From NCBI RefSeq assembly GCF_032062135.1, contig NC_092862.1, positions 61,874,071 through 61,938,070 of the forward strand: a stretch of DNA of 64,000 nt, read 5' to 3'. The position numbers and the translations under genes are program-made. Of the stretch, positions 12,516 to 24,338 are shown in pieces. Every line of letters begins with the position of its first letter. Positions within the stretch are counted from its first letter, which is position 1. A model generated the notes under the pieces. It saw nothing but the letters and a program-made list of their open reading frames with translations, ran no database searches and had not been told where the DNA came from. Source of the stretch: Pyxicephalus adspersus (taxonomy: Eukaryota > Chordata > Amphibia > Anura > Pyxicephalidae).

Positions 12516-12865
12516 GGGGTGCTGCCGGCGGCATCACCCCCCGGATTTACTATTGGTGATCGCATCTGCAGTTAGAAATCCTGCATGGTGCATCGCATCT
12601 AGCTGCAGATGCGTGCAGCAGGGTGGTGGGGACCCGGGCAGTATTTAAAAGCAGATTACTCGGTAATCTGCTTTTAATTTTCCCGCCCGGCCATGCCCCA
12701 TCACGGAGAAGCGCCCCGGCATCACAGCGGGATCGCACGATCGCCGCTGCAGCGCGGGGCTAAGGTAAGGGGGACCCCCAAAGTTACCCTGAGTGTGACT
12801 CGGGGTTACGGCTTTTTGCATTGTTTTCCCACCCCGAGTCACACTCGGGATTACCGCTAGGGGGG

Positions 12866-14190
12866 TTAAACAACACTGCTTTTTGATGTTCTTATTTATT
12901 AGAGTGTCTCTTTATTATATTTTGTCTCTTTCTTAGATGTGTCGCCTTCTATCATAACACTGATACAGCAAACTTAAATATGAAAAAATGCCACACTGAA
13001 TGTAAAGAATACACCTTCTTTTAAACTACATACACATGTCCGAGGATAGCCAAAAATGAACGATCGTCCTTGTTTTAGGTGAAAAGCAGCAGTCCCCCAA
13101 CGTTGGTCATCAATCAGCTATGAAGGAGAGCACAGCAGAGAGCGGAGGACACTTGCCTGTCCACCTCGCCCCCTTTTTACTGAACAGAACAGTGCTGTGT
13201 GTACAGTGATTTGTTGTTCATCTGTCACTTGCAACATAAAATATTGTTGGCAGCAACAATCAGCCATCTGTACAAAACTTTACTTTATTCTTTACTGTAC
13301 CATCTCATTTTAAACACCATTAAGACTCCAAAATATCCAAAACACGCTAAGATTCTGCTTTGTTTATTGATATGTCGGCCTAAATATGTAAGGTCACCAC
13401 TAGCACCAAGGATCCTTATTCCTATACTATGCCATATATAATAACATTTTTACCAAAGCATTGAAAACAAGCTGATCCATATGGTTTACCTTGGACTTGC
13501 TGTCAGACCAAGGTAACCTTTTACGGGCAGCTGGGTCATCCATAGCTGCACAGGATTGGGTTAATATGTTCATATATCAGGGCCCAATTTGAAACAACGT
13601 TCTTCTAGGAAAAGCTTCAGCCTCTTGTTACACCAATGCTGATGGCAGTTCTTGAACTATGCAATATTCTGCCACAACAGAATTGCTGGTCGTTTCTTTA
13701 TCTCTGAGCTCCAGCTAGAACTTTATTTATCCCTGGGGTGTGTTTTAACAAAATACTCAATATTTGTATTTGTGTGATTACTTTTTAAGCAATACCTGGG
13801 GGTAAATTTGGATAAATATGCCAGATTATAGGGCTGTTTGAGTCATATTTGTTAGCTCAGTGTAAGATTCCACAGAAAAGAAATGAGATTGATGAGATTA
13901 GGTTAGAACAGTTCAGGGGTGGATCACCTGGCAGTCAGCTCTGTTTTCTGCTATGAAGAACAACCCAAACTGCCTTTAATCCCAGTTCACACATGAGTCA
14001 CAATATTTAACTCTTTTAATTAACTTTGGCTAGTAAAGGTTATTTAATTACACTTCAAATATTTTTTTCTAACAACTGCTATTAAACAAAATGCAGTAAA
14101 CAGGGATGTAATTTACATTGTAAAAGGCGCTGCAAGAATCTTAGGTAATTTAACTTAGTCAAGTTACCAGTTTCATATAACTGACGTTAT
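12866..14190. other. Non-coding DNA with one MITE-like copy
   Basis: At about 13020-13260 lies a repeat sharing gaggacac, a pyrimidine-rich ccacctcgcccc segment and gaacagaacagtgct with the sequence at about 43300-43570, so the two appear to be copies of one dispersed family. The remainder shows nothing identifiable. Confidence 0.45.
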
Positions 14191-14390
14191 GGGCCTGATT
14201 TATCAAAGCTCTCAAAGACTGGAAAGGGTGATCCAGCAAACTAGTAATGGATCTGGTCAATGATTGAAAACAATTGCTAACAAATACCAAATGCCTTCCA
14301 AGAAATCCATTCCAGGTTTGCTAAATCACCCAAGTTCACTGATGAAAGTGTATCCTCTCCAGTCTTGGAGAGCTTTAATAAATCTGTCCC
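14191..14390. repeat. 200 bp TIR family, copy 1
   Basis: Starts gggcctgatttatcaaagct and ends with the near reverse complement (agctttaataaatctgtccc). Both halves contain a 'gatccagcaaa' or 'ccaggtttgctaaatcaccc' word, so the unit is a long imperfect palindrome. Six copies occur in this window (14191, 45861, 52464, 52648, 57920, 62652). It has no coding capacity and behaves like a MITE; its parent transposon is not identified. Confidence 0.85.
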
Positions 14391-14685
14391 TATATATTTA
14401 TACAGCTATTAGAGAATAAATTAATGATACACAATTCACAATAAATGTGTATTTTGGGAAAAGTTTAAAAAAAATTCTGCTTGTTTCTGTAATAGTGAGC
14501 AGAGAGTTAACAGAACCTGTTAGCTGGTACTTGTGGTCATACATTTCTGACATCTGTGCTATAAAAGTACATTCCAGCAGAAGAAAAACAACATACACCC
14601 TCTTACAAATCTAAGGTTTTCAGTACCAGAACACCGTAGGAAAAATCATCTGGGGCATCCCAGGTTTGAAAGTTGGGTAAATAAA

Positions 14686-15410
14686 ATCTCAGGTGGAGAA
14701 AAACACATGACACTCAGTCATTACTGATTTACCGAAGACTAGGTCAAAATGAAGAAACAGTATGTGAAAAAAAGGTACACCCTTAGAAGTGTGACCACTT
14801 CTATAAAAGCAGAAGTTTTGGAAGTTTGCTGCTGAAAGTGAAAAACAATGAAAGCAGTTGCCAATCTTCCTAGGAGTAGACATTGAAACAAATACTCAAC
14901 TCAAGATGAGACCATGCAATGCTCAAAGAAATTGCAAAAAAAAACAAAGCTTTGTCTCAAGACTCTGATAGAGTCTATGATAATAGAATCAGAAAAAGTC
15001 TGAACAAGTATGGCTTGTTTGGAAGGGTTGCCAGGAGAAAACATCTTCTCCCCTAAAAGAACATGGTAGCATAGCTTGGGTTTGCCTAGTTGCATTTGAA
15101 CAAACTGCAAGACTTCTGAAACAATGTCCTTCAGAGAGTCAAGACAAAAGTCAAGATAGTTGGCCATAATGGATAACTCCATGTTTAGAAAACACCAAAA
15201 ACAGCACATCACCACAAATACCAACTGTCAAGCACAGTGGTTGAGGGGTAACAATTTGGGCTCATCTTGCAGTCATAAAATCGACCAATACCACCTCTGT
15301 ATACCAAAGTATCCCAGAGTTAAATGTTTAGATCAAGCACAGAATTTTTTTCAAATCCAACAATGCAAAGTGCAAGTCAGTGTCTTAGCTGATGCTGTGG
15401 CTCTTTAGGG
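14686..15410 (+). pseudogene. Tc1-like transposase remnant
   Basis: The nucleotide sequence follows the Tc1 transposase gene from its N-terminal half (gaccatgcaatgctcaaaga at 14910, then agtatggcttgtttggaagg at 15007) to the segment before the catalytic core (caagcacagtggttgagggg at 15230, then gtataccaaagtatcccaga). The translated trace reads VKHSG, then IWA, then SVYQSIPE, matching the KHGGG..VMIWA region and a following segment of Tc1 transposases. Frames are broken by numerous indels and stops. The MQQDNDPKH and SPDLNPIE catalytic segments are missing, as is the 3' part of the element. Upstream sequence 14686-14880 belongs to the 5' part of the same element. Recognition is from memory of the family and no search was run. 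Confidence 0.75.
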
Positions 15411-18169
15411 AAAATGAACCACCTATTGCCATTTTATGTCCATTTACATGGCCAGACATGCGCCACAGCTGACTGAGAATATACTGCAATACATCTAAAC
15501 CAAAGTTCCCAGTTTCATGTAAAGATTGCTAGAAGTATTTTAGGTTGTGTAGCAATAAGCAAAAGGATAAGTAAGAATTTTACACATCATACATGGTAAA
15601 ACGTTACAATTCTAATATCCTTTTCTTTAAAAAAAACATGCAGGTAAGAAGCTCGTCTAATATGGCCTTTGACATGTGTTGTTCTTTAGGGCATTTAGCG
15701 CACACATATTTCACCTGATGAGTTGCACTCAGAGTAGGGGAATACTCTAGGGTACAATATCCAAAAATATCCAAAATAATTACCCAAAAAACAATCGTAC
15801 TTCAAACATCCTGTTTTTTAAAATCTATCCAAATACGATAGGCATAAACATGCATAAATATGTGTTCAGGTTAAAAGTTGTACACCACCCTGTGTTGTTA
15901 TAATATAGCATGCCCCCCCATTTCCCTTGATGTACTTTATGACCAGCACTAAAGTCTACAGAATAAGTTGCCATTGCTTTTTTATGAAAACCCCACCGAA
16001 TGTAAAATGAAGATTGCATCTGTTAACTCCAATGGCAATCTTGTTAATAATGACCTTTGTTGCTTATCCTTGTTTTTATTCTCTTGGTTCTCCACACATA
16101 GTTCTTATTTGGTCAGTTCTACTTTGGATAATGTCCAACAGTAATGTTAGTTTTCAAACCTCTGCCCTACTTGGCAGTATTCTATAGTTATGCAATTTCT
16201 TACAAATAGGTCCACAGATTTTGTAGTGTCTTGGGGCTTTGCTGTCCAATAACCTATAGCAATCTATAACTTGATATTCTTCTTCATGTCTTAATACCAG
16301 GGAGTTCTGCTTTAGAATAACATTTTTATAATAGAGTTTGTGCAATAGAATGACTAGGTGCTTTCTCTAAACACGTTGTTTCCTTATTCAATAATCACAT
16401 TAGTATACAATCATTAACTGGTATGTTATCATTTCCAGATTATTTGTTGCAATATATGCTATCCATCTCTAATGGAATAAATTTCACAACACAATAAAAA
16501 ACATAAGTAACAAGCTGTTTGTAATGTGATGAATGCAATGTCATTTGAGTAGTAGCAGATTGACCATGTTCAGAAACAACCAAGGTATCCAGGGAATTGC
16601 AATTGCATTATTCATAAAAAAGCTTTTCAGCAGAGAAATTGACACAAAAGGGTTATGAACAGTTATTGTACTAGGGTCATAATAAATTACATATTTATAT
16701 TTAAGTACAACTTGGACTCGAAAAGACCAAGTGAAGTGGTGGCAATCTAGAAGAACAACTCCTTGTTTCCCTATAGACCTCTTACTATGTCACATTATCC
16801 GTAATCATTTAGCTTTTCGAGCTTCCCATGTACTGCCATTTTTCTGCAAGGATATTCACGTGACCCTGCTACATAGCAAGGTAGCACATAGAAAAAAAAA
16901 ATCAAACCACAAATGATTTGTAGATTGTGTGCCAAGTGTTGATGCAGGAAAATGGCGTCAGGGCTAGACTTATTTTTCTCCCGAATCCTATACATGTGTT
17001 GGCGCATACAGGAAGGCCGGTGAAGCTCAGCAAGACCATCAATACCTATTATGTTGGGGTCTAAAGCATGGTGTGACCATTTTTATTTTAACAACAAAGA
17101 ATACTAAGTGGGGTACTTTTTGAAAACACATTAAATGGACAAAGTAGTACCACAGATAACAGAAAAAAAAGTATTTAATTAGAAATAACTTCAACGTATG
17201 TGTGTTATTTATGGTAAATTAAGCAGAAGTTCTAACTTTGCCGCTGTTACCAAGCTTCTTTACTAACAATGTCAGTTACCATATTGATAACAACACAAAC
17301 AGAACATTTTCTGTTTGTGTTGGTATGAATTAAGTACACTAACCATAGTTTGCTGGGATTAGATTGATTTTAAATATGTATATGAATAAAAGATGAATTT
17401 TATTATGTGTTTGTGCATTTTAGGACTGCTGTAAAACAGACAATTTAACACGATACTGAGTACTACAAGGTAAGCTGATATGGCATGACAATGAAGGACA
17501 GCTTTTCTTGCTGAAGGTGGGCAGGCAGGGTGACATGTACAAAAAATTCAGGATAACCCTTTAAAAAGGCACAGATATTTTGTCACTTCCTTTACCAGTT
17601 GTCTGTGAAAAGCTGGAGTTTTTTTTCTTAAACAATAACCGTAATGTTATTTTATCAGTTGATATCAGTTTTGTATGGTATGCGGAAAAGCTGCCTTTAC
17701 TTCCTTGAACTGTGTTCAGCCACATAAAGACAATGTAAAAGCATTTTGCAAGAATAAATGTTATCTTTCATTACTATTAAACATTTAAATAACAGTTCCA
17801 GTATTTAGCTTGCTTTTTAAACATTGTGAGCTGGCTCAAAGTTCAGCATCAAGTTCAGTAGAACTGTATATATCAGATCTAAAGCTATGCAAAAAAAAAA
17901 AATTGGTAAAATATTCCATTTATCTCATTTTTGTTCCCAAGAAAAGTATTGTTTCACATATTTTACAAGGTGAAAAATACATTGTTTTAATGTAATGTAA
18001 ATACAAAGAAATGAAACAATTTATGACTATTGATAAGTTATGTTATTCCTGTTTATTTTTTATTTTTTGATTTTCTAAATAGTAAAATAGGAAAGTGCAT
18101 CCCCCACAGAGGTTTCTGAGTATGGCGTAAAAAATGGTCAATAAAAATAACATAAATTAATATAAACCA
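15411..18169. other. Non-coding DNA
   Basis: AT-rich sequence with no recognisable exon or bounded element. The short open frames have neither recognisable domains nor consistent splice sites. Confidence 0.45.
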
Positions 18170-18301
18170 TGACCGGATGATGCAGAGGTTTGCTTCTTTT
18201 TCAACCTTCACCATTTCTACCCTTCCCCCCCTTAAAAAGACACTGACACAGTAAGAATGGGTTAAATTGCCGATACAGGTCGTTTATTAACAACAACATT
18301 T

Positions 18302-19006
18302 TGTCACAGAATCCTGCAGGACCAGGGTATCTGTGCCTCCTTCAGTGTCACCCACCATACACTCCCCTGCTGCCAGCACCAGCTCTGCTAAGGCATCACC
18401 TCCTCAGCTCACTTCCTGGACTAGGTCATGTGACTCCCAGTCAGCTGCTCCACTACCTCAGAGGACTAGAGTGTTTCGCAGAGGGGCTTCCCCTGCTGGT
18501 GGAGATGTGAACATCACCAACCTCTAGTTTCCAGGACCCCCTCTGGTGGTAGGACAGGATTCAGCAGGTCACATGGCCCCATCACATGACCAGCCCTTAA
18601 AAGAAAATGAAAGGCAACAGGAGTTCCTTTCCAGGTTCCTGTTGTTGGTTTCTCTTGTACCTGATTCCTTGTGTATCGACCTCGGCTTGACCTTGACTAC
18701 TTCTGACTGCCGCCTGCCCTGACCTCTGGCTTGACCTTGACTACTCCTGGTCGCTGCCTGCCCTGACCTCTGGCTTGCCTGACTACTCTCTGTTTCTCGT
18801 TCTGGTAGCACGTCTTGTTTCTGCAGTAGCAGTCACCTGCCCCTGTGTGCACGGGGGACGCAACCTGGCAGTTGGCGACAGCACAACACCTTCACCTCTA
18901 GAGGCTCTGGTGAAGACCGGGCAGCGGCTTAGACCCTGTGCACGTCCCCACCAACTGAGCCAGTGATACAAAGGGTTCACTATCCTACCTTGCAGCTACT
19001 GTGACA
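18302..19006 (+). mobile_element. Ty3/gypsy solo LTR with perfect TSD
   Basis: A 705 bp unit starts TGTCACAG and ends CTGTGACA. It is flanked on both sides by CATTT (18297-18301 and 19007-19011), the 5 bp target duplication typical of gypsy integration. No internal sequence is present, so it arose by LTR-LTR recombination. It shares the U5-side word cgcaacctggcagt (18859) and the following tctggtgaagac-like stretch with the chromovirus LTR at 28484, in the same orientation, so the two belong to related families. Confidence 0.9.
18681..18793 (+). repeat. Tandem repeat inside the solo LTR
   Basis: The word cttgaccttgactacttctg with the following ccgcctgccctgacctctgg is repeated about 2.4 times with a period of about 45 bp. 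The array lies near the 3' half of the LTR and is probably family-specific. Confidence 0.8.
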
Positions 19007-19540
19007 CATTTACAGTTTTCAACTTTTAAAAACATACCAGAACACTTTTATTATCGATCACTAAAACATAACATAACACTTTACTATAAATCCAACAACA
19101 ACAGTGCAACATTACTATCTTAACAGGCTGTAGATCCTCGAAGGCTCAAACACAGTTTCTCTTCCCCTGAGGCTGCCACCCCTGCACCCTGTTCCCAGCC
19201 GTAAAACTCCACCTCGGGAACGCCATTTCTTGGTAGCAGCCTCTACACACCACCTTTACCTTCCACCACTTCAGGCGACCCCATACCTTGATGGGCCCCC
19301 ATATTTTACCCTTCTTACCGCCAATTAACACCTCCAAGGACCTCAGCCGCCACCTTTACCTCCTCCCTAAACAAGTAATCACACCTAGGGTGAGTGGGCA
19401 AGAAGCTCGCCCCCTACTGTGTATCCAATGACCTCCCCCCTTTTTTGACAATTATTTAAACCTCTTCCTTTCTCTCCCACCTAAACTTCTACCAATCCCT
19501 CTTCTCCCAAAAAGAAGGTCATTTTTACCTTCTATGAAAG

Positions 19541-22500
19541 GGTTGTCTACCATTTTATGTAAGGTAAACATTTTAGTTTAGGTCCTTTAAGCAAAAAATT
19601 AACATTAAGGAGGTGTACTTGAGTGATCCATGCAACAAGTTAGGTACATTTAAATGTGAGCAATATTTCAAAAGTTCTTGGATTTGTACTGACTTCACTT
19701 TAATCTCTTCATGGGCAACCATTCTATGTACGTCATTGTGTGGTTTGCTCATCTCTCATGTAATTGTGGTAAGTGTAAGTGTGGATATTTTTACATTTGC
19801 TAAACTGAAAGACAGGTATTTGATTCACAAACACATATATTCAATTCATTCATTGACTATATTTTACATAAGTTTTTGTTCATACTGACACCTGTTTGAG
19901 TTAAAATTAAATTAGGTTTATAATTTATAAATTAAATTTATAAAATAAATATTTTCTTTAAACTATATATGTGATGCATCCTTTATCAAACAGTATTTTC
20001 AGTGTGTTTATTTACTGTATAAAGGTGTTTTGTATAACAATTTTGCTTAAATAAATATAAATTATCTTATTGTTTCATATGCTTGCATGTTTTGGGGGCT
20101 TCCATCAGTGGGGGCATCAGAAACCAAATTTTTGTCCATGGGCCTATAAGGAATACAGCCACCATTTTCCTCCTTGGTGTTTTAGTTAAGAGTGGTGACG
20201 TTCCCTCTTTTCTAATTTCCATATGCCATATTTATTCCAAATGCCATATTAAATAATATATACTAATAAATGATAGTCATCATAGTACTCCTTTCCACCA
20301 AAGTCTAGTGGTATTTTTGAGGTGACGGAATGCTTCTCCTTTTATAGTACTCTCTGGGTTTTCTTTTGTGGCTTTTTCCCTCCAGACTTCCATGCATGGA
20401 AAAACAAAAAAGACTTGCTAACTGTTTATCATATGATTTCATTTACCTTGTTTTGTGGCAAGAATGTTTGTATAATTATGTTTCCTAATAAATATATCTC
20501 TTCGCAGACAATTGTTGAATCTTAACATTATGAGGAAGCAGTACATCTAAAGTACTGGGGTGCAAATTACACCAATCTCCCCATGTTATATTGTTATGTT
20601 CTACCTGTTTCTGGTTCTAATTTTTTAGAGGCAATTAATACCTGTATATATAGTCACTTTTTTCATGTAAATTTTACTCTGTTTCCAATGGATTGGAAGC
20701 TCTTTAAATCTATATGGTATTTATTTGTTTAAAAAATGTTAATGATTTATCTGTCATCATATAAACTACTTTTTTGAAAGATCATTTTAAAGTTCCTGGG
20801 AGATAATATGAGATGCCCTAAACTTCCCTAATTTTTCTTTAAAGTTACTAATAAATTCTATATGAGATTTTTGTGGTTGGGTTAAGATCTAAAGGGCATA
20901 GTACGGTAAGTAAGCATGGTAAGTATATTGTTTACTAAAAGCAGATTGTGAAGAAGAAAATACTTGAATCCACATCATCGTACTGAAACAAATAACATAC
21001 TACTTGTATGTGTTTGCAACAATCAATGTCTACAGTTCATCAACCACATGCAACTTTTTGCCCAAAGGTTCACAGTCTACAAAAAAAATTCAAAGCAATA
21101 TTATCGCCACAAAGTATATTTTACAACAAAGTACAAATTGATAAAATGTGACACAACAATGTGCACACAACCAGCAACTTTATTCTCTCTACTGATGGAA
21201 ATATTTCTACCAGTAAACTAAATCCAACAGCATGTTCAGAAGAAGATCAACATTGTCAATTCCCCATTATCCCTCAGCCCAGTTTCTTTTAAAGCTTTTG
21301 CAAGTTGCCAAATCTCATACTTATTTGTCATTGTTGCAGCTTCAACTAAAAATAAGGCTTGAATTGTCATGTGTGTTAAAGGGAGTACTAAGTGACTTCT
21401 TTTTTTTGACCTGTAAGGTCAGACGATTTAAATGTTAAAACGTTTTGATTTTTACATTGAATCAGAGGAGATAAGGCATATGTTGAATTGTCTACAAGTA
21501 GATACTATCATGCCTTGCACACAATGCAGTGTTTCCTGTCAGCATATTAGGAAGAAGGCTGCATGGTGCCACAAGGGGAGAACAATGTATTTTACTTGGC
21601 TGAATACAATATGACATGCCCTTTAGGTATTTATTATTCTTCTGTTTAAACACATAAATCTTAATAAAGCCAATAAATATGAATATTTTATTTACTGTAA
21701 CATTAAGCAAGATGAATCATAAATGTTTATTAAAAGATCACCCAGTACCTTTCTAAACATGATCATGGAAAGTACTGGATTGTTTTAGGACTGTTGTTGT
21801 ATCAATTATGTAATTATCTTTGACCCTATGAACTTCTCAGCACTGCTACACCACTGATATAAGCCCTTCTACAGCACTGGTGCCCTATACATTCATATCT
21901 ACAACAAAAAAATAATAATAATAAAATAAAACTTAACAGTCCTAAGACACAGTGGCAAAAGTTTTCTTTTCTTAATCTTTTTTTTAATTTTTTGATTCTC
22001 TTGTTAACATATTTTAAGCCCTACCCAACACTCATTCACCAAACAGTATCAGGATAACAGAAACAATAAAGATCTATGGAACCACACCAACCCCTATTCT
22101 ACAAAACATAAAGGCACATGGTTATGTAGTTCTCAGAGACAACAGTAAACAATGTATTGCCACAAGTCAGGACAGGTAAAGAGAACAGGAAATTATTAGC
22201 TTACAATAACTCTGGCAGATATAACAAAATTATTTTAATGGTAAATTTACCAGACAAAAAGGGACAAAATATTAACTTCTTGTTTTTTCTAGGGTTTAGC
22301 TAAGGCAGATCTTCCATTTCAGCTCCTATGCATTTTAAAAATAACAGGTCTCACTGTTAAATCTTACCTTGTCTCCAGCTCAGGTCACCTATATCAGGTT
22401 CAACAACACTTCCGTACATTTCTAATTTCAGACTGCAAAAAAATGCCCCAACACTAAAATTTTCAATTACAATTTAGAGATATTAGGCTATTGTGGGTAA

Positions 22501-24141
22501 AAAAAAGCTAAATTTGAATTTTTATGGTATTTAAAACACTCAATATTCCAAAAAGGCTGTTAGGTAAAAATAATTATTTTTACAAAAAGCAAAACGTCCA
22601 GTTGCCTTAATTGTCCCCCGTTTTCTAAGTACTTTTTCTTTATTGGTATATTCCTTTTGTACATAGGTTTGTAGGAATATACTTCCTGAATGTGTTGCTT
22701 TATTATCATGTTAACATTATAGGTAGCTTTCCTCTGTCTGGTTTAGCCTGTGTTCCACTTAAATCAAAGAAGCCAAAAGTACAATTTCCCTGTATCATGG
22801 TGGAAGGCTCTGATATTCTCAACGTAAATGTTATTTCTGCTTTAGGTAAAACAGTTGACTTTTAGGTAAAAATAGTGACTTAATGCAAGAAACTGAGAAA
22901 TGATATCGTTATTCCACCTTAGGCCACAATTAGCCCACAAAGGTAAGTACAAATAGCAGTGTTAGTAAGAAGGTACTTTAGTGCCCAGATTTTTACAAAA
23001 AGCATTTAGAAGGCTGATTGATCCCAGAAAAGTGCATTGTTCATCTGTAGTAGTCATTGCAGCAAAAATAAATCTCACCCTGGCCAAACCAGCTGGGGTC
23101 TATGACTTCCCCCTTCAGTGCACCATTTATTGTATGGATATGAGAAGGGGGTCCTGTCAAAAATGGGTTAAAGCACCCAGTGATAAAGAATTACACTCAT
23201 TATGGTTACCTCTGTTTAAGCATCTAAAAGTTAACTATATAAATCTATTTCAGAACTTGGAAAGTGGATTAAGGAGACAAATTATCTACTGAGCAGATCT
23301 TAAAACATTCACTCATCTTTAGTAATAATGTTGTCAGCAGTTTAATCACCATCTAATATAATTCCATTCTATTTGCATTTCTCTCACTGAATTTCATCTT
23401 TGCTTAATCACCTGAATTACATAAGTCTCATTGGTTTCATTACATTTTAATATTCCTGAAACTACATGACACATATAGATACTTTTTATTAATAGACAAA
23501 AAAAAGAGTATTTGTGCCCTGAGCAGCTTGAGGAAATTATAGATGCTTTCCGGGATTCGTCATAGTACCATCTTATAGCTCTAGGGGCCATAGCAGATTG
23601 GTTAATTTCTCGGGAGGTTCCTATGAGGCTGTGCTGTATTCATCTTATCCAACAAATTTTTGTGGTACACAACTATACTTTGATACATGAGTCTGAATCT
23701 AGCTTGATGCCCAGCGAGATAAACATAATGTTGAGTCTTGGAGAAGCGAAAAACTGTTTATTTGGTAGATTACGTTATGATTTATTTACCCTTTGTTATA
23801 TGTTTCTGTAATATTACACTCTTCTTGATACATACATTGCCTATTTCTTATTTGTTTTGCTCCACCCCTTTTTATTTTTCATCTCTCCCCAGTTTTATGT
23901 AAAATAAAGAAAATAAAAAATGGGAACTGTTATAATATATACTGTCATTAGAGAATGGAAATAATTAATGTACTCGTTGTTTTTGTACTTTGTTCTGTTA
24001 CTTTGTTTCCGTTCCCTGCTGTACTGAAATCCCATAATAAAAAAGAAGAGTATTTATTGTTATATAGAAATACTATTATATATATATATATACATACATA
24101 CATATTTTTTATTGAGTGTTTTAATATTTATATCTAAAACA
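19541..24141. other. Non-coding DNA
   Basis: No identifiable exon or element. An open frame at 22981-23292 (103 codons) has no recognisable similarity and no upstream regulatory or splicing context. A short (TA)n tract lies at about 24075-24095. Confidence 0.45.
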
Positions 24142-24338
24142 GGGGTGCCCAAGAGGTGGATCGCGATCAGTTGGTAGATCGCAAAGGCAATGCAAGTAGA
24201 TCACGGAGACCTGCCTTTCAAAATGAATTCTATCGCGCACAGGAGTTAGTAAGTCCAAGTTTTTATTGTTGGTAGATCATTTTGACTTGCTTATTTTACA
24301 AGTAGCTTGCAAGCCAAAAAAGTGCGGGCACCTCTGCT
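24142..24338. mobile_element. hAT MITE
   Basis: The left end is CAGGGGTGCCC and the reverse complement of the right end is CAGAGGTGCCC, an 11 bp TIR with one mismatch. The flanks atctaaaa and ctttaaag match at 5 of 8 positions, compatible with a decayed 8 bp hAT target duplication. Internal sequence (gtggatcgcgatcagttggt and two further tagatc words) is the type seen in vertebrate hAT non-autonomous elements. About 197 bp, no coding capacity. Confidence 0.8.

Larger units (their letters stand above)
9617..12865 (-). mobile_element. piggyBac-family DNA transposon, nearly full length, decayed
   Basis: The left terminus is CCCCCCTAGCG. The reverse complement of the right terminus is also CCCCCCTAGCG, so an 11 bp TIR is preserved. 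The right flank is TTAA, the obligatory piggyBac target; the left flank reads ATTA, a one-step decay of it. The element is about 3.25 kb and carries a minus-strand transposase (9970-11964) followed, toward the right end, by about 800 bp of GC-rich non-coding tail with an internal tandem duplication and hairpin-forming words such as cccgagtcacactcggg near the terminus. The transposase has frameshifts and stops, so the copy is not autonomous. Confidence 0.9.
18170..19540 (-). repeat. Older repeat interrupted by a gypsy LTR (class uncertain)
   Basis: Sequence on both sides of the solo LTR (18170-18301 and 19012-19540) reads as one unit if the LTR and one copy of its CATTT duplication are removed. 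The right part is unusually C-rich on the plus strand. On the minus strand it contains GTTAATAAACGACC near 18285, a plausible poly(A) signal, and further right a GGTTTAAATAATTG TATA-like word. It may be an old LTR or the 3' end of another element, but no protein or termini identify it. Confidence 0.35.

Noticed and set aside
22981..23292. 103-codon open frame as a small gene
   Set aside because: No recognisable family, no splice or promoter context, and AT-rich flanks; a chance open frame is more likely.
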